The notes beneath the pieces are model-generated. The model had not been told where the DNA came from. It ran no database searches and saw only the letters and a list, made by a program, of their open reading frames with translations. The position numbers and the translations under genes were made by a program. Positions 42,396 to 56,198 of a stretch of DNA of 64,000 nucleotides are shown here, in pieces. Positions within the stretch are counted from its first letter, which is position 1. Every line of letters starts with the position of its first letter. Source of the DNA: Pseudomonas sp. HS6 (lineage in GTDB: Bacteria; Pseudomonadota; Gammaproteobacteria; Pseudomonadales; Pseudomonadaceae); the NCBI RefSeq assembly GCF_023375815.1, contig NZ_CP067412.1, positions 1,922,001 through 1,986,000 of the forward strand, written 5' to 3'.

Positions 42396-43721
42396 ATGGC
42401 ACAGACACGCGAACAGCAAATTGCAGCCCTTGAAAAAGACTGGGCTGAAAACCCGCGCTGGAAAGGCGTGACTCGCAATTACTCCGCTGCTGACGTCGTC
42501 CGTCTGCGTGGCTCGGTTCAACCAGAGCACACCTTTGCAAAAATGGGCGCCGAAAAACTGTGGAACCTGGTCACCCAGGGTGCCAAGCCGTCCTTCCGCC
42601 CAGAGAAAGATTTCGTCAACTGCATGGGCGCCCTGACCGGCGGCCAGGCTGTTCAGCAGGTTAAAGCCGGCATCCAGGCGATCTACCTGTCGGGCTGGCA
42701 AGTCGCTGCGGACAACAACTCCGCCGAATCGATGTACCCGGACCAGTCGCTGTACCCGGTGGATTCGGTTCCGACCGTGGTCAAGCGCATCAACAACTCG
42801 TTCCGTCGCGCCGACCAGATCCAGTGGAAAGCCGGCAAGAACCCGGGCGACGAAGGCTACATCGACTACTTCGCGCCAATCGTGGCTGACGCCGAAGCCG
42901 GCTTCGGCGGCGTACTGAACGCCTACGAACTGATGAAGAGCATGATCGAAGCAGGCGCCGCCGGCGTTCACTTCGAAGACCAGTTGGCTTCCGTGAAGAA
43001 ATGCGGCCACATGGGCGGCAAGGTTCTGGTTCCAACCCAGGAAGCCGTGCAGAAGCTGACCGCTGCTCGTCTGGCTGCCGACGTTGCCGGCGTACCAACC
43101 ATTATCCTGGCCCGTACCGACGCCAACGCTGCCGACCTGCTGACCTCCGACTGCGACCCGTACGACCAGCCGTTCGTAACCGGCACCCGCACTCAGGAAG
43201 GCTTCTACAAGGTGCGTGCAGGTCTGGACCAGGCAATCGCCCGCGGCCTGGCCTACGCACCGTACGCCGACCTGATCTGGTGCGAAACCGCCAAGCCGGA
43301 TCTGGACGAAGCCCGTCGCTTTGCTGAAGCGATCAAGAAGGAATACCCGGACCAACTGCTGTCGTACAACTGCTCGCCTTCCTTCAACTGGAAGAAAAAC
43401 CTGGACGACGCGACCATCGCCAAGTTCCAGCGTGAACTGTCCGCCATGGGTTACAAGCACCAGTTCATCACCCTGGCCGGCATTCACAACATGTGGCACA
43501 GCATGTTCAACCTGGCGCACGACTACGCCCGCAACGACATGACTGCCTACGTGAAGCTGCAAGAGCAGGAATTCGCTGACGCCGCCAAGGGTTACACCTT
43601 CGTGGCTCACCAGCAGGAAGTGGGCACTGGCTACTTCGACGACATGACCACCGTGATCCAGGGCGGCTCGTCCTCGGTGACCGCGCTGACCGGTTCGACC
43701 GAAGAAGAACAGTTCCACTGA
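42396..43721 (+). CDS. aceA: Isocitrate lyase, 441 aa
   Basis: First glyoxylate-shunt enzyme, splitting isocitrate into glyoxylate and succinate. Catalytic motif KKCGHMGGK with Cys203; substrate and Mg2+ sites in [33 protein letters not shown] and [13 protein letters not shown]. Length is the ~430-residue E. coli-like form rather than the longer ~530-residue form known from some pseudomonads. Strong codon bias. Terminator downstream. Confidence 0.97.
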   Translation: MAQTREQQIAALEKDWAENPRWKGVTRNYSAADVVRLRGSVQPEHTFAKMGAEKLWNLVTQGAKPSFRPEKDFVNCMGALTGGQAVQQVKAGIQAIYLSGWQVAADNNSAESMYPDQSLYPVDSVPTVVKRINNSFRRADQIQWKAGKNPGDEGYIDYFAPIVADAEAGFGGVLNAYELMKSMIEAGAAGVHFEDQLASVKKCGHMGGKVLVPTQEAVQKLTAARLAADVAGVPTIILARTDANAADLLTSDCDPYDQPFVTGTRTQEGFYKVRAGLDQAIARGLAYAPYADLIWCETAKPDLDEARRFAEAIKKEYPDQLLSYNCSPSFNWKKNLDDATIAKFQRELSAMGYKHQFITLAGIHNMWHSMFNLAHDYARNDMTAYVKLQEQEFADAAKGYTFVAHQQEVGTGYFDDMTTVIQGGSSSVTALTGSTEEEQFH

Positions 43722-43788
43722 TCGACTTCGCCTGAGCGAACGGCCTTTGCGGACCGTGTAGAAAGCTAACCGCATTGCCGAAAGACTG

Positions 43789-43818
43789 ACGCCCCGACTG
43801 GTTCGGGGCGTTTTTTTT
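43789..43818 (+). terminator. Rho-independent terminator of aceA
   Basis: ACGCCCCGA, short loop, TCGGGGCGTTTTTTTT, 67 nt after the stop. Confidence 0.92.
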
Positions 43819-44267
43819 GCCTGCGGCTTTCGGAGCACCTCGAGGACGGCACAACCTGCGAGACAAAACATTGATCCAGAGCGCTATCCGCGTCACAAAA
43901 ATCGGTTAAAACGTGCGCCGCCGCTACTTGCAGTAACGCGGATATAAGACAACTTCCCAACTGCCCAATCGCTAAACAGTTACAAAACCACTCCAAACGA
44001 TATTAATTATCATTTAGCGGCAACTATGTTCGTTACATTTCCTACAAAACATAATTCGTGAAATCCCGGCTAATGCCCGCAACGCATGGGCTGCGGGGTC
44101 ATAAAGGTGCGCTATGTCCTTATTCCAATAAATAATTTCGCTATAGGAATTTTACTTGCAGGGTGTTTAGCCATAAAATCAGCGCGATTGATTGCTGCGA
44201 CATATCGTCACTGCCTTATTTCTTTATCAAGCTCAGAGACCTTTGCTCTCTGTTAAGGATTACCAGC
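43819..44267 (+). promoter_or_regulatory. Upstream region of the nuo operon
   Basis: About 450 bp without a gene, clearly AT-richer between 43980 and 44170 than the surroundings, as expected for a strong promoter region. At 43999-44017 GATATTAATTATCATTTAG matches the classic 19-bp Fur consensus at 13 positions. No ANR/FNR half-site pair was found. The ribosome-binding site of nuoA is TAAGGAT. Confidence 0.4.
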
Positions 44268-44681
44268 ATGCCCGAAGCGACAGGACTCATGGCCCACAAC
44301 TGGGGCTTTGCCATTTTCCTTCTGGGTGTAGTCGGCCTGTGTGCCTTCATGCTCGGCGTCTCCAGCCTCCTCGGGTCAAAAGCCTGGGGCCGCAGCAAAA
44401 ACGAACCGTTCGAGTCCGGCATGCTACCTACCGGTGGCGCCCGCTTGCGGCTCTCAGCCAAATTCTATCTGGTCGCGATGCTGTTCGTGATCTTCGATAT
44501 CGAAGCCCTCTTTCTCTTTGCATGGTCTGTGTCCGTCCGCGAAAGCGGCTGGACCGGATTCGTCGAAGCTCTCGTTTTCATAGCAATTCTGTTGGCAGGT
44601 CTTGTCTACCTGTTCCGAGTGGGCGCCCTTGACTGGGCTCCGGAAGCTCGTCGCAAGCGGCAGGCGAAGCTGAAACAATGA
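44268..44681 (+). CDS. nuoA: NADH-quinone oxidoreductase subunit A
   Basis: Small membrane subunit of respiratory complex I, 137 aa with three transmembrane segments. The loop between the first two holds [13 protein letters not shown], the family motif near the quinone tunnel, and the second segment reads [19 protein letters not shown]. Start at 44268 with TTAAGGAT upstream. First gene of nuoABCDEFGHIJKLMN. Confidence 0.96.
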   Translation: MPEATGLMAHNWGFAIFLLGVVGLCAFMLGVSSLLGSKAWGRSKNEPFESGMLPTGGARLRLSAKFYLVAMLFVIFDIEALFLFAWSVSVRESGWTGFVEALVFIAILLAGLVYLFRVGALDWAPEARRKRQAKLKQ

Positions 44682-44691
44682 GGCTTTGGCA

Positions 44692-45366
44692 ATGCAATAC
44701 AATCTCACCAGAATCGACCCCGATGCTCCTAACGAGCAGTATCCGATTGGCGAACGGGAAACCGTTTCCGATCCGTTAGAAGATCAAGTCCACAAAAACA
44801 TTTTCATGGGCAAGCTGGAAGACGTGCTGAGTGGCGCGGTCAACTGGGGACGTAAGAACTCCCTGTGGCCGTACAACTTCGGTCTTTCGTGCTGCTACGT
44901 GGAAATGACCACGGCCTTCACGGCGCCCCACGACATCGCGCGCTTCGGCGCCGAAGTCATCCGGGCATCACCGCGTCAGGCCGACTTCATGGTTATCGCC
45001 GGTACGTGCTTCATCAAGATGGCGCCGATCATTCAGCGTCTGTACGAGCAGATGCTCGAGCCCAAATGGGTGATCTCGATGGGTTCGTGCGCCAACTCCG
45101 GTGGCATGTACGACATCTACTCCGTGGTGCAAGGGGTGGACAAGTTCCTGCCCGTTGACGTCTACGTACCTGGCTGCCCGCCCCGTCCGGAAGCATTTCT
45201 GCAAGGCTTGATGCTGTTGCAGGAATCTATTGGCCAGGAGCGTCGCCCACTTTCCTGGGTCGTTGGCGATCAAGGCGTTTATCGCGCCGACATGCCTTCG
45301 CAGAAGGAACAGCGCCGCGAACAGCGAATCGCAGTCACCAACCTGCGCAGCCCTGACGAAGTCTGA
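44692..45366 (+). CDS. nuoB: NADH-quinone oxidoreductase subunit B
   Basis: Peripheral-arm subunit (224 aa) carrying the N2 [4Fe-4S] cluster, the last electron carrier before quinone. Cluster Cys residues are in [22 protein letters not shown] and VPGCPPRPE. The ATG at 44692 is chosen for GAGG eight bases upstream. 10 bp after nuoA. Confidence 0.97.
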   Translation: MQYNLTRIDPDAPNEQYPIGERETVSDPLEDQVHKNIFMGKLEDVLSGAVNWGRKNSLWPYNFGLSCCYVEMTTAFTAPHDIARFGAEVIRASPRQADFMVIAGTCFIKMAPIIQRLYEQMLEPKWVISMGSCANSGGMYDIYSVVQGVDKFLPVDVYVPGCPPRPEAFLQGLMLLQESIGQERRPLSWVVGDQGVYRADMPSQKEQRREQRIAVTNLRSPDEV

Positions 45367-47220
<1,854 letters not shown>

Positions 47221-47222
47221 GC

Positions 47223-47720
47223 ATGAACAGCACGCTTATCCAGACAGACCGTTTCACCTTGAGTGAAACCGAGCGCTCGGCCATCGAGCACGAGCTGCAT
47301 CACTACGAAGACCCGCGCGCGGCGTCGATCGAAGCCCTGAAGATCGTTCAGAAAGAACGCGGCTGGGTGCCGGACGGCGCTCTGTACGCCATCGGCGAGA
47401 TCCTCGGCATCCCGGCCAGCGACGTTGAAGGCGTAGCCACGTTCTACAGCCAGATCTTCCGTCAGCCGGTCGGCCGTCACATCATTCGCGTCTGCGACAG
47501 CATGGTCTGCTACATCGGTGGCCACGAGTCGGTCGTCAGCGAAATCCAGAACAACCTGGGTATCGGCCTGGGCCAGACCACCGCCGACGGTCGCTTCACC
47601 CTGCTGCCGGTCTGCTGCCTCGGCAACTGCGACAAGGCACCGGCGCTGATGATCGATGACGACACCTTTGGCGATGTCCAGCCTGCCGGCGTCGCCAAAC
47701 TGCTCGAGGGCTACGTATGA
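47223..47720 (+). CDS. nuoE: NADH-quinone oxidoreductase subunit E
   Basis: Thioredoxin-fold subunit (165 aa) with the N1a [2Fe-2S] cluster; ligands are in [11 protein letters not shown] and [13 protein letters not shown]. Two bases after nuoCD and overlapping nuoF by four, so coupled translation of the NADH-oxidising module is likely. Confidence 0.96.
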   Translation: MNSTLIQTDRFTLSETERSAIEHELHHYEDPRAASIEALKIVQKERGWVPDGALYAIGEILGIPASDVEGVATFYSQIFRQPVGRHIIRVCDSMVCYIGGHESVVSEIQNNLGIGLGQTTADGRFTLLPVCCLGNCDKAPALMIDDDTFGDVQPAGVAKLLEGYV

Positions 47721-49072
47721 CCCTGACCTCTTTCGGTCCTGCCAACCGCATCCAGCGTTCGGCCGAGACTCACCCGCTGACCTGGCGCCTGCGTGACGAC
47801 GGCGAAGCCGTGTGGCTCGACGAGTACCAGGCCAAGAACGGTTACGCCGCTGCGCGCAAAGCCTTCGCCGACATGGATCAGGACGCCATCGTCCAGACCG
47901 TGAAAGACGCGGGCCTCAAAGGTCGCGGCGGTGCAGGCTTCCCCACTGGCGTGAAGTGGGGCCTGATGCCAAAGGATGAATCCATCAACATCCGCTACCT
48001 GCTGTGCAACGCGGATGAAATGGAGCCGAACACCTGGAAAGACCGCATGCTGATGGAGCAACTGCCCCATCTGCTGATCGAAGGCATGCTGATCAGCGCC
48101 CGCGCGCTGAAAACCTACCGTGGCTACATCTTCCTGCGTGGCGAGTACACCACCGCCGCCAAGCACCTGAACCGTGCCGTGGAAGAAGCCAAGGCAGCGG
48201 GCCTGCTGGGCAAGAACATCCTGGGCAGCGGCTTCGATTTCGAGCTGTTCGTCCACACCGGCGCCGGGCGTTACATCTGCGGTGAAGAAACCGCACTGAT
48301 CAACTCCCTCGAAGGCCGCCGCGCCAACCCGCGCTCCAAGCCGCCCTTCCCTGCCGCCGTTGGCGTGTGGGGCAAGCCGACTTGCGTGAACAACGTTGAA
48401 ACCCTGTGCAACGTGCCGGCGATCATTGCCGACGGCGTGGACTGGTACAAATCGTTGGCCCGCGACGGCAGCGAAGACATGGGCACCAAGCTCATGGGCT
48501 TCTCCGGCAAGGTCAAGAACCCTGGCCTGTGGGAACTGCCATTCGGCGTGACCGGTCGCGAGCTGTTCGAAGACTATGCCGGCGGCATGCGCGACGGCTT
48601 CAAGCTGAAAGCCTGGCAGCCAGGCGGCGCCGGTACCGGTTTCCTGTTGCCTGAACACCTCGACGCACAAATGTACGCCGGCGGCATCGCCAAAGTGGGC
48701 ACCCGTATGGGTACCGGCCTGGCCATGGCGGTGGACGACAGCGTCAACATGGTGTCCCTGCTGCGCAACATGGAGCAGTTCTTCGCGCGTGAATCCTGCG
48801 GTTTCTGCACCCCTTGCCGTGATGGCCTGCCATGGAGCGTCAAGCTGCTGATGGCCATCGAACAAGGACGCGGCCAGCCAGGCGACATCGAGACCCTGCT
48901 GGGTCTGGTCAACTTCCTCGGCCCGGGCAAGACCTTCTGTGCTCACGCACCGGGTGCCGTGGAGCCGTTGGGCAGTGCCATCAAATACTTCCGTCCAGAG
49001 TTCGAAGCCGGTATCGCGCCCGCAAGCGCCGCCGTCCCGCCTCTGGCAAAGCCGATCGTAGTCGGCGCGTAA
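47717..49072 (+). CDS. nuoF: NADH-quinone oxidoreductase subunit F
   Basis: NADH- and FMN-binding subunit (451 aa). FMN/NADH site: [19 protein letters not shown] and [15 protein letters not shown]3 [4Fe-4S] Cys ligands in [12 protein letters not shown] and a later Cys in FCAHAPGAV. Followed by an unusually long (136 bp) gap for this operon, with a perfect hairpin, before nuoG. Confidence 0.97.
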   Translation: MTLTSFGPANRIQRSAETHPLTWRLRDDGEAVWLDEYQAKNGYAAARKAFADMDQDAIVQTVKDAGLKGRGGAGFPTGVKWGLMPKDESINIRYLLCNADEMEPNTWKDRMLMEQLPHLLIEGMLISARALKTYRGYIFLRGEYTTAAKHLNRAVEEAKAAGLLGKNILGSGFDFELFVHTGAGRYICGEETALINSLEGRRANPRSKPPFPAAVGVWGKPTCVNNVETLCNVPAIIADGVDWYKSLARDGSEDMGTKLMGFSGKVKNPGLWELPFGVTGRELFEDYAGGMRDGFKLKAWQPGGAGTGFLLPEHLDAQMYAGGIAKVGTRMGTGLAMAVDDSVNMVSLLRNMEQFFARESCGFCTPCRDGLPWSVKLLMAIEQGRGQPGDIETLLGLVNFLGPGKTFCAHAPGAVEPLGSAIKYFRPEFEAGIAPASAAVPPLAKPIVVGA

Positions 49073-49080
49073 ACGCTTAA

Positions 49081-49110
49081 AAAGGCGAAGGGTCCGTGCC
49101 CTTCGCCTTT
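49081..49110. other. Perfect 12-bp hairpin between nuoF and nuoG
   Basis: AAAGGCGAAGGG, loop TCCGTG, CCCTTCGCCTTT. On the plus strand only three T follow; on the minus strand the stem is followed by TTTTTAA, so the terminator character is stronger against the operon direction. It may be a processing or stability element. Confidence 0.7.
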
Positions 49111-49208
49111 CGTCCGATGACGCCTTTCGGGGCTGACTGGATTCGGACGGATAACAAGATTCCATTAGCCACGCCCGCTGACACCGGGCCAACGAAGACC
49201 TTTGAACC

Positions 49209-51923
49209 ATGGCCACTATCCACGTAGACGGCAAAGCGCTCGAAGTCGACGGGGCAGACAACCTGTTACAGGCATGTCTGTCGCTGGGCCTCGACATCCC
49301 TTATTTCTGCTGGCACCCCGCGCTTGGTAGCGTCGGGGCTTGCCGCCAGTGCGCGGTCAAGCAGTACACCGACGAGAACGACACCCGTGGTCGCATCGTC
49401 ATGTCCTGCATGACTCCGGCCACCGACAACACCTGGATCTCCATCGACGATGATGAATCCAAGGCGTTCCGCGCCAGTGTTGTCGAATGGCTGATGACCA
49501 ACCACCCGCACGACTGCCCTGTGTGCGAGGAAGGCGGTCACTGCCACCTGCAAGACATGACCGTGATGACCGGCCACAACGAGCGCCGTTATCGCTTCAC
49601 CAAGCGCACCCATCAGAACCAGCAACTGGGCCCGTTCATTTCCCACGAGATGAACCGCTGCATCGCCTGCTACCGCTGCGTGCGTTTCTACAAGGACTAC
49701 GCCGGCGGCACCGACCTCGGTGTATTCGGCGCCCACGACAACGTGTACTTCGGTCGCGTTGAAGACGGCACCCTCGAAAGCGAGTTCTCCGGCAACCTCA
49801 CCGAGGTCTGCCCGACCGGTGTGTTCACCGACAAGACTCACTCCGAGCGCTACAACCGTAAATGGGACATGCAGTTCTCGCCGAGCATCTGCCATGGCTG
49901 CTCCAGCGGTTGCAACATCTCGCCGGGCGAGCGTTACGGCGAACTGCGTCGCATCGAAAACCGTTACAACGGTTCGGTGAACCAGTACTTCCTGTGCGAC
50001 CGTGGCCGTTTCGGTTATGGCTACGTCAACCGCACCGACCGTCCACGTCAGCCGCTGCTGGCCGACGGCACCAAGCTTGGCCTGGATGCTGCGCTGGACA
50101 AAGCCGCCGACCTGCTGCGCGGTCGCAACATCGTCGGTATCGGTTCGCCGCGTGCCAGCCTCGAAAGCAACTACGCGTTGCGTGAACTGGTCGGCGCCGA
50201 GCACTTCTACTCCGGTATCGAAGCCTCCGAGCTCGAACGCATCCGTCTGGTCCTGCAAGTGCTGAAAGACAGCCCGCTGCCAGTGCCGAACATGCGCGAC
50301 ATCGAAGACCACGACGCCGTGTTCGTCCTCGGTGAAGACCTGACCCAGACCGCCGCCCGCATGGCCCTGGCCCTGCGTCAGTCGGTAAAAGGCAAGGCCG
50401 AAGACATGGCTGAAGCCATGCGCGTTCAGCCTTGGCTCGACGCCGCCGTGAAGAACATCGGTCAGCACGAGCTGAACCCGCTGTTCATCGCCAGCCTGGC
50501 TGAAACCAAGCTCGACGACATCGCCGAAGAGTGCGTACACGCAGCTCCGGACGATCTGGCCCGCATCGGTTTCGCCGTGGCTCACGCCCTGGACGCCAGC
50601 GCACCGGCCGTCGAAGGTCTGGACGCCGAAGCCCTGGCACTGGCCAAGCGCATCGCCGACGCCCTGCTCAAAGCCAAGCGTCCGCTGATCATCGCCGGTA
50701 CTTCGCTGGGTTCCAAAGCCCTGATCGAAGCCGCTGCGAACATCGCCAAAGCCCTGAAGCTGCGCGAGAAGAACGGTTCGATCAGCCTGATCGTGCCGGA
50801 AGCCAACAGCCTCGGCCTGGCCATGCTTGGTGGCGAATCGGTTGATGCCGCACTGCAAGCGGTCATTGACGGCAAGGCCGACGCCATCGTCGTGCTGGAA
50901 AACGATCTGTACACCCGCACCGCCAAAGCCAAGGTCGATGCTGCACTGAACGCTGCGAAAGTAGTGATCGTTGCCGACCATCAGAAGACCGCTACCAGTG
51001 ACCGCGCGCATCTGGTTCTGCCAGCCGCCAGCTTCGCTGAAGGCGACGGTACGCTGGTCAGCCAGGAAGGCCGCGCCCAGCGCTTCTTCCAGGTTTTCGA
51101 CCCGCAATACATGGACTCGAGCATTCTGGTCCACGAAGGCTGGCGCTGGCTGCACGCCCTGCGCGCCACCCTGCTGAACCAGCCGATCGACTGGACGCAA
51201 CTCGACCACGTCACCGCTGCCGTTGCTTCGAGCACCGGGCAACTGGCGCGTATCGTCGACGCTGCACCGTCCGCCTCGTTCCGCATCAAGGGTCTGAAAC
51301 TGGCCCGTGAGCCGCTGCGTTACTCCGGTCGCACCGCGATGCGCGCCGACATCAGCGTTCACGAACCACGCACCCCGCAAGACAAGGACACCGCGTTCGC
51401 CTTCTCGATGGAAGGTTACTCGGGCTCCGTCGAACCACGTCAGCAGGTTCCTTTCGCCTGGTCGCCGGGCTGGAACTCGCCGCAAGCCTGGAACAAGTTC
51501 CAGGACGAAGTCGGTGGTCACCTGCGCGCTGGCGATCCGGGCACCCGCCTGATCGAAAGCACCGGTGACTCGCTGAACTGGTTCGCCAGTGTTCCGCGCG
51601 CGTTCAACCCGGCCCAGGGCACCTGGCAAGCCGTGCCGTTCTACCACCTGTTCGGCAGCGACGAGAACTCGTCGAAAGCCGCTCCGGTTCAGGAACGCAT
51701 TCCGGCCGCCTACGTTGGCCTGGCGAAATCCGAAGCGGATCGCCTGGGCGTCAACGACGGTGCTCTGCTGAGCCTCAATGTTGCCGGCCAGACCCTGCGT
51801 CTGCCGCTGCGCATCAATGAAGAGCTGGGCGCTGGCCTGGTTGCACTGCCGGCCGGTCTGGCAGGCATTCCGCCGGCGATTTTCGGCCAAACCGTTGATG
51901 GTCTGCAGGAGGCAGCGCAATGA
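49209..51923 (+). CDS. nuoG: NADH-quinone oxidoreductase subunit G
   Basis: Largest peripheral subunit (904 aa) with several iron-sulfur clusters. The N-terminal ferredoxin-like domain has [15 protein letters not shown] and VMSCMTPA; next are [16 protein letters not shown] and [14 protein letters not shown], then molybdopterin-type [15 protein letters not shown] (the extra N7 cluster region). The remainder has the inactive molybdopterin-oxidoreductase fold. Overlaps nuoH by four bases. Confidence 0.97.
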   Translation: MATIHVDGKALEVDGADNLLQACLSLGLDIPYFCWHPALGSVGACRQCAVKQYTDENDTRGRIVMSCMTPATDNTWISIDDDESKAFRASVVEWLMTNHPHDCPVCEEGGHCHLQDMTVMTGHNERRYRFTKRTHQNQQLGPFISHEMNRCIACYRCVRFYKDYAGGTDLGVFGAHDNVYFGRVEDGTLESEFSGNLTEVCPTGVFTDKTHSERYNRKWDMQFSPSICHGCSSGCNISPGERYGELRRIENRYNGSVNQYFLCDRGRFGYGYVNRTDRPRQPLLADGTKLGLDAALDKAADLLRGRNIVGIGSPRASLESNYALRELVGAEHFYSGIEASELERIRLVLQVLKDSPLPVPNMRDIEDHDAVFVLGEDLTQTAARMALALRQSVKGKAEDMAEAMRVQPWLDAAVKNIGQHELNPLFIASLAETKLDDIAEECVHAAPDDLARIGFAVAHALDASAPAVEGLDAEALALAKRIADALLKAKRPLIIAGTSLGSKALIEAAANIAKALKLREKNGSISLIVPEANSLGLAMLGGESVDAALQAVIDGKADAIVVLENDLYTRTAKAKVDAALNAAKVVIVADHQKTATSDRAHLVLPAASFAEGDGTLVSQEGRAQRFFQVFDPQYMDSSILVHEGWRWLHALRATLLNQPIDWTQLDHVTAAVASSTGQLARIVDAAPSASFRIKGLKLAREPLRYSGRTAMRADISVHEPRTPQDKDTAFAFSMEGYSGSVEPRQQVPFAWSPGWNSPQAWNKFQDEVGGHLRAGDPGTRLIESTGDSLNWFASVPRAFNPAQGTWQAVPFYHLFGSDENSSKAAPVQERIPAAYVGLAKSEADRLGVNDGALLSLNVAGQTLRLPLRINEELGAGLVALPAGLAGIPPAIFGQTVDGLQEAAQ

Positions 51924-52927
51924 CCTGGTTCACCCCTGAAGTGATCGATGTGATCCTCTCGGTCGTCAAGGCTGTGGTCATCCTGCTGGCCGTGGTGGTC
52001 GCGGGTGCGCTGCTCAGCTTTGTCGAACGTCGCCTGCTGGGCTGGTGGCAGGACCGCTACGGTCCGAACCGCGTTGGCCCGTTCGGCATGTTCCAGATCG
52101 CTGCCGACATGCTGAAGATGTTCTTCAAGGAAGACTGGACCCCGCCGTTTGCCGACAAGGTGATCTTCACCCTGGCACCGGTGGTGGCCATGTCCGCCCT
52201 GCTGATCGCGTTCGCGATCATTCCGATCACCCCGACCTGGGGCGTGGCGGATCTGAACATCGGCCTGCTGTTCTTCTTCGCCATGGCTGGTCTCTCGGTC
52301 TACGCAGTGCTGTTCGCCGGCTGGTCGAGTAACAACAAGTTCGCCCTCCTCGGCAGCTTGCGTGCCTCGGCGCAGACCGTGTCCTACGAAGTGTTCATGG
52401 GCCTGGCCCTGATGGGCATCGTGGTGCAGGTTGGCTCGTTCAACATGCGCGACATCGTCGAGTACCAGGCGCAGAACCTGTGGTTCATCATTCCGCAGTT
52501 CTTCGGCTTCTGTACCTTCTTCATCGCTGGCGTGGCCGTGACTCACCGTCACCCGTTCGACCAGCCGGAAGCGGAACAGGAACTGGCCGACGGTTACCAC
52601 ATTGAATACGCCGGTATGAAATGGGGCATGTTCTTCGTCGGTGAATACATCGGCATCATCCTGATCTCGGCGCTGTTGGTCACCCTGTTCTTCGGTGGCT
52701 GGCACGGTCCGTTCGGCATCCTGCCGCAACTGTCCTTCGTCTGGTTCGCACTGAAGACCGCGTTCTTCATCATGCTGTTCATCCTGCTGCGCGCTTCCAT
52801 TCCGCGTCCGCGTTATGACCAGGTGATGGATTTCAGCTGGAAATTCTGCCTGCCACTGACCCTGATCAATTTGCTGGTGACCGCTGCAATCGTGTTGTGG
52901 AACACGCCTGCAGTTGCGGTTCAGTGA
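51920..52927 (+). CDS. nuoH: NADH-quinone oxidoreductase subunit H
   Basis: Membrane subunit (335 aa, about eight transmembrane segments) forming the quinone-entry site. Signatures: [20 protein letters not shown], then [17 protein letters not shown], and [19 protein letters not shown] facing the peripheral arm. Start ATG at 51920 overlaps nuoG. Confidence 0.97.
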   Translation: MTWFTPEVIDVILSVVKAVVILLAVVVAGALLSFVERRLLGWWQDRYGPNRVGPFGMFQIAADMLKMFFKEDWTPPFADKVIFTLAPVVAMSALLIAFAIIPITPTWGVADLNIGLLFFFAMAGLSVYAVLFAGWSSNNKFALLGSLRASAQTVSYEVFMGLALMGIVVQVGSFNMRDIVEYQAQNLWFIIPQFFGFCTFFIAGVAVTHRHPFDQPEAEQELADGYHIEYAGMKWGMFFVGEYIGIILISALLVTLFFGGWHGPFGILPQLSFVWFALKTAFFIMLFILLRASIPRPRYDQVMDFSWKFCLPLTLINLLVTAAIVLWNTPAVAVQ

Positions 52928-52938
52928 GGATTTGACCC

Positions 52939-53487
52939 ATGTTCAAATATATTGGCGACATCGTTAAGGGTACCGGTACCCAGTTGCGCAGCCTGGTCAT
53001 GGTCTTCGGCCATGGCTTTCGCAAGCGTGACACCCTGCAATACCCGGAAGAGCCGGTCTACCTGCCGCCACGCTACCGTGGCCGTATCGTCCTGACCCGC
53101 GACCCCGATGGCGAAGAACGCTGCGTAGCCTGCAACCTGTGCGCCGTGGCGTGCCCGGTCGGTTGCATCTCGCTGCAGAAAGCTGAAACCGAAGACGGTC
53201 GCTGGTACCCGGACTTCTTCCGTATCAACTTCTCGCGCTGCATTTTCTGCGGTCTCTGCGAGGAAGCCTGCCCGACCACCGCGATCCAGCTGACGCCGGA
53301 TTTCGAGATGGCCGAGTTCAAACGTCAGGACCTGGTGTACGAGAAAGAAGATCTTTTGATCTCCGGCCCCGGCAAAAACCCTGATTACAACTTCTATCGT
53401 GTTGCAGGTATGGCCGTTGCCGGTAAGCCGAAAGGCGCCGCACAAAACGAAGCCGAGCCGATCAACGTGAAGAGCTTGCTGCCTTAA
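52939..53487 (+). CDS. nuoI: NADH-quinone oxidoreductase subunit I
   Basis: Two-cluster ferredoxin subunit (182 aa) carrying N6a and N6b. Two CxxCxxCxxxCP motifs are visible: [15 protein letters not shown] and [15 protein letters not shown]. Passes electrons from NuoG to NuoB. 11 bp after nuoH. Confidence 0.97.
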   Translation: MFKYIGDIVKGTGTQLRSLVMVFGHGFRKRDTLQYPEEPVYLPPRYRGRIVLTRDPDGEERCVACNLCAVACPVGCISLQKAETEDGRWYPDFFRINFSRCIFCGLCEEACPTTAIQLTPDFEMAEFKRQDLVYEKEDLLISGPGKNPDYNFYRVAGMAVAGKPKGAAQNEAEPINVKSLLP

Positions 53488-53496
53488 GGAAGAACG

Positions 53497-53997
53497 ATGG
53501 AATTCGCTTTCTATTTCGCATCGGGTATCGCTGTTGTGTCCACACTGCGTGTGGTCACCAACACCAATCCTGTGCATGCCCTGCTCTACCTGATCATTTC
53601 GCTGATCGCCGTGGCCATGACCTTCTTCGCACTCGGCGCTCCGTTCGCCGGCGTGCTGGAAGTGATCGCCTATGCTGGCGCCATCATGGTGCTGTTCGTG
53701 TTCGTAGTGATGATGCTGAACCTGGGCCCGGCCTCGGTTCAGCAGGAACGCGTCTGGCTCAAGCCCGGTATCTGGGCGGGGCCGGTGATTCTCGGCGCCC
53801 TGCTGCTGGCCGAACTGCTGTATGTGCTGTTCGCTCACCAGAGCGGTCAGGCCATCGGCCACACCACCGTAGATGCAAAAGCCGTGGGCATCAGCCTGTT
53901 CGGTCCGTATCTGCTGGTGGTCGAACTCGCCTCGATGCTGCTGCTCGCTGCAGCCGTCACGGCGTTCCATTTGGGCCGTAACGAGGCGAAGGAGTAA
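53497..53997 (+). CDS. nuoJ: NADH-quinone oxidoreductase subunit J
   Basis: Membrane subunit (166 aa, five hydrophobic segments) next to the E-channel. The conserved third helix reads [20 protein letters not shown], with the pi-bulge-type AYAGA segment. 9 bp after nuoI. Confidence 0.96.
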   Translation: MEFAFYFASGIAVVSTLRVVTNTNPVHALLYLIISLIAVAMTFFALGAPFAGVLEVIAYAGAIMVLFVFVVMMLNLGPASVQQERVWLKPGIWAGPVILGALLLAELLYVLFAHQSGQAIGHTTVDAKAVGISLFGPYLLVVELASMLLLAAAVTAFHLGRNEAKE

Positions 53998-54000
53998 GAC

Positions 54001-54309
54001 ATGCCTGCTATCCCTCTCGAACATGGATTGGCCGTTGCCGGCATCCTGTTCTGCCTTGGTCTGGTCGGCCTGATGGTCCGCCGCAACATTTTGTTCGTGT
54101 TGATGAGTCTGGAAGTGATGATGAACGCCTCTGCACTGGCCTTCATCGTTGCGGGCGCCCGCTGGGCGCAACCGGATGGACAGATCATGTTCATCCTGGT
54201 GATCAGCCTTGCAGCCGCCGAAGCCAGTATTGGCCTGGCGATCCTGCTGCAACTGTATCGCCGCTTCCACACGCTCGATATCGACGCTGCCAGTGAGATG
54301 CGCGGATGA
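54001..54309 (+). CDS. nuoK: NADH-quinone oxidoreductase subunit K
   Basis: Small three-helix membrane subunit (102 aa). Conserved proton-path Glu residues are in [12 protein letters not shown] and in [15 protein letters not shown]. Overlaps nuoL by four bases. Confidence 0.96.
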
Positions 54310-56159
54310 ACCTGATCTTTCTGACTTTCGTATTCCCTCTGATCGGTTTCCTGCTGCTGTCGTTCTCCCGTGGACGCTGGTCGGAAAACCTCTCGGCGCT
54401 GATCGGCGTGGGTTCCATTGGCTTGTCGGCGATTGTCGCTGCCTACGTCATCTGGCAATTCAACGTCGCGCCTCCCGAAGGCGGTCACTACACCCTGGTG
54501 CTTTGGCAGTGGATGGCGGTGGAAGGCTTCAAGCCGAACTTCGCCCTCTACGTCGACGGCCTGTCGATCACCATGCTCGGCGTGGTGGTGGGCGTGGGCT
54601 TCCTGATCCACCTGTTCGCGTCCTGGTACATGCGCGGCGAAGCGGGTTACTCGCGCTTCTTCTCGTACACCAACCTGTTTATCGCCAGCATGCTGTTCCT
54701 GGTGCTCGGCGATAACCTGTTGTTCCTGTACTTCGGCTGGGAAGGCGTGGGCCTGTGCTCGTACCTGTTGATCGGTTTCTACTACAGCAACCGCAACAAC
54801 GGTAACGCCGCACTTAAGGCTTTCATCGTGACCCGGATCGGCGACGTGTTCATGGCCATCGGCCTGTTCATCCTGTTCCAGCAAGTGGGCACGTTGAACA
54901 TCCAGGAACTGCTGGTGCTGGCACCGCAGAAATTCCAGGTCGGCGACTTCTGGATCACCCTGGCCACCCTGATGCTGCTGGGTGGCGCGGTCGGTAAATC
55001 GGCACAACTGCCGCTGCAAACCTGGCTGGCGGACGCAATGGCCGGCCCTACCCCGGTTTCGGCACTGATCCACGCCGCAACCATGGTAACCGCCGGTGTC
55101 TACCTGATTGCCCGTACCCACGGCCTGTTCACCCTGGCGCCGGAAATCCTGCACCTGGTCGGCATCGTCGGTGGTGTGACCCTGGTACTGGCCGGTTTCG
55201 CCGCGCTGGTGCAAACCGACATCAAACGTATCCTCGCCTACTCGACCATGAGCCAGATCGGCTACATGTTCCTGGCGCTGGGCGTTGGCGCCTGGGATGG
55301 CGCGATTTTCCACCTGATGACCCACGCCTTCTTCAAGGCCCTGCTGTTCCTTGCTTCCGGTGCGGTGATCGTTGCCTGCCACCACGAGCAGAACATCTTC
55401 AAGATGGGCGGTCTGTGGAAAAAGCTGCCACTGGCCTACGCCAGCTTCATCGTCGGTGGTGCCGCCCTTGCTGCTCTGCCACTGGTGACCGCAGGCTTCT
55501 ACTCCAAGGACGAAATCCTCTGGGAAGCGTTCGCCAGCGGCAACCACGGTCTGCTGTACGCAGGTCTGGTCGGTGCGTTCATGACTTCGCTTTACACCTT
55601 CCGCCTGATCTTCATCACGTTCCACGGTGAAGCCAAGACCGAAGCTCACGCCGGTCACGGCATCGCTCACTGGCTGCCACTGTCGGTGCTGATCGTGCTG
55701 TCGACCTTCGTCGGCGCCATGATCGTTCCACCGCTGCACGGCGTACTGCCGGAAAGCGTTGGCCACGCCGGTGGCGAAGCCAAGCACAGTCTGGAAATCG
55801 CGTCGGGCGCCATCGCTCTGGCCGGTATCCTGCTGGCGGCCCTGCTGTTCCTCGGCAAGCGTCGCTTCGTGACTGCGATCGCCAACAGCGGCATCGGCCG
55901 TTTCCTTTCGGCCTGGTGGTTCGCTGCCTGGGGCTTCGACTGGATCTACGACAAACTGTTCGTGAAGCCGTACCTTGCGATCAGCCACATGCTGCGCAAA
56001 GACCCGCTCGACCAGACCATCGGTCTGATCCCGCGTATGGCCAAGGGTGGTCACACCGCCCTGAGCCGTACCGAAACCGGTCAACTGCGTTGGTACGCTG
56101 CTTCGATGGCTGCTGGTGCCGTGTTGGTAATCGGCGCTGTCGTGCTGGTAGCGGTCTGA
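54306..56159 (+). CDS. nuoL: NADH-quinone oxidoreductase subunit L
   Basis: Largest antiporter-like proton-pumping subunit (617 aa) at the distal end of the membrane arm, with the long lateral helix near the C-terminus. Motifs: [19 protein letters not shown] (Glu of TM5), [32 protein letters not shown], and [18 protein letters not shown]. Starts ATG at 54306. Confidence 0.97.
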
Positions 56160-56198
56160 TATGAACCTTGCGAATTTGCGAAAGGAAACGAGCCCGTC

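Noticed and set aside
42396..43721. Truncated isocitrate lyase, because some Pseudomonas enzymes have ~530 residues
   Set aside because: The 441-aa form has all catalytic blocks and matches the E. coli-type length, so it is complete.
49266..51920. 884-codon open frame antisense to nuoG
   Set aside because: Mirror frame of a strongly codon-biased gene; product has no recognisable domain.
53847..56084. 745-codon open frame antisense to nuoJ-nuoL
   Set aside because: Gln/His/Glu-rich shadow of membrane-protein codons; no start signals.
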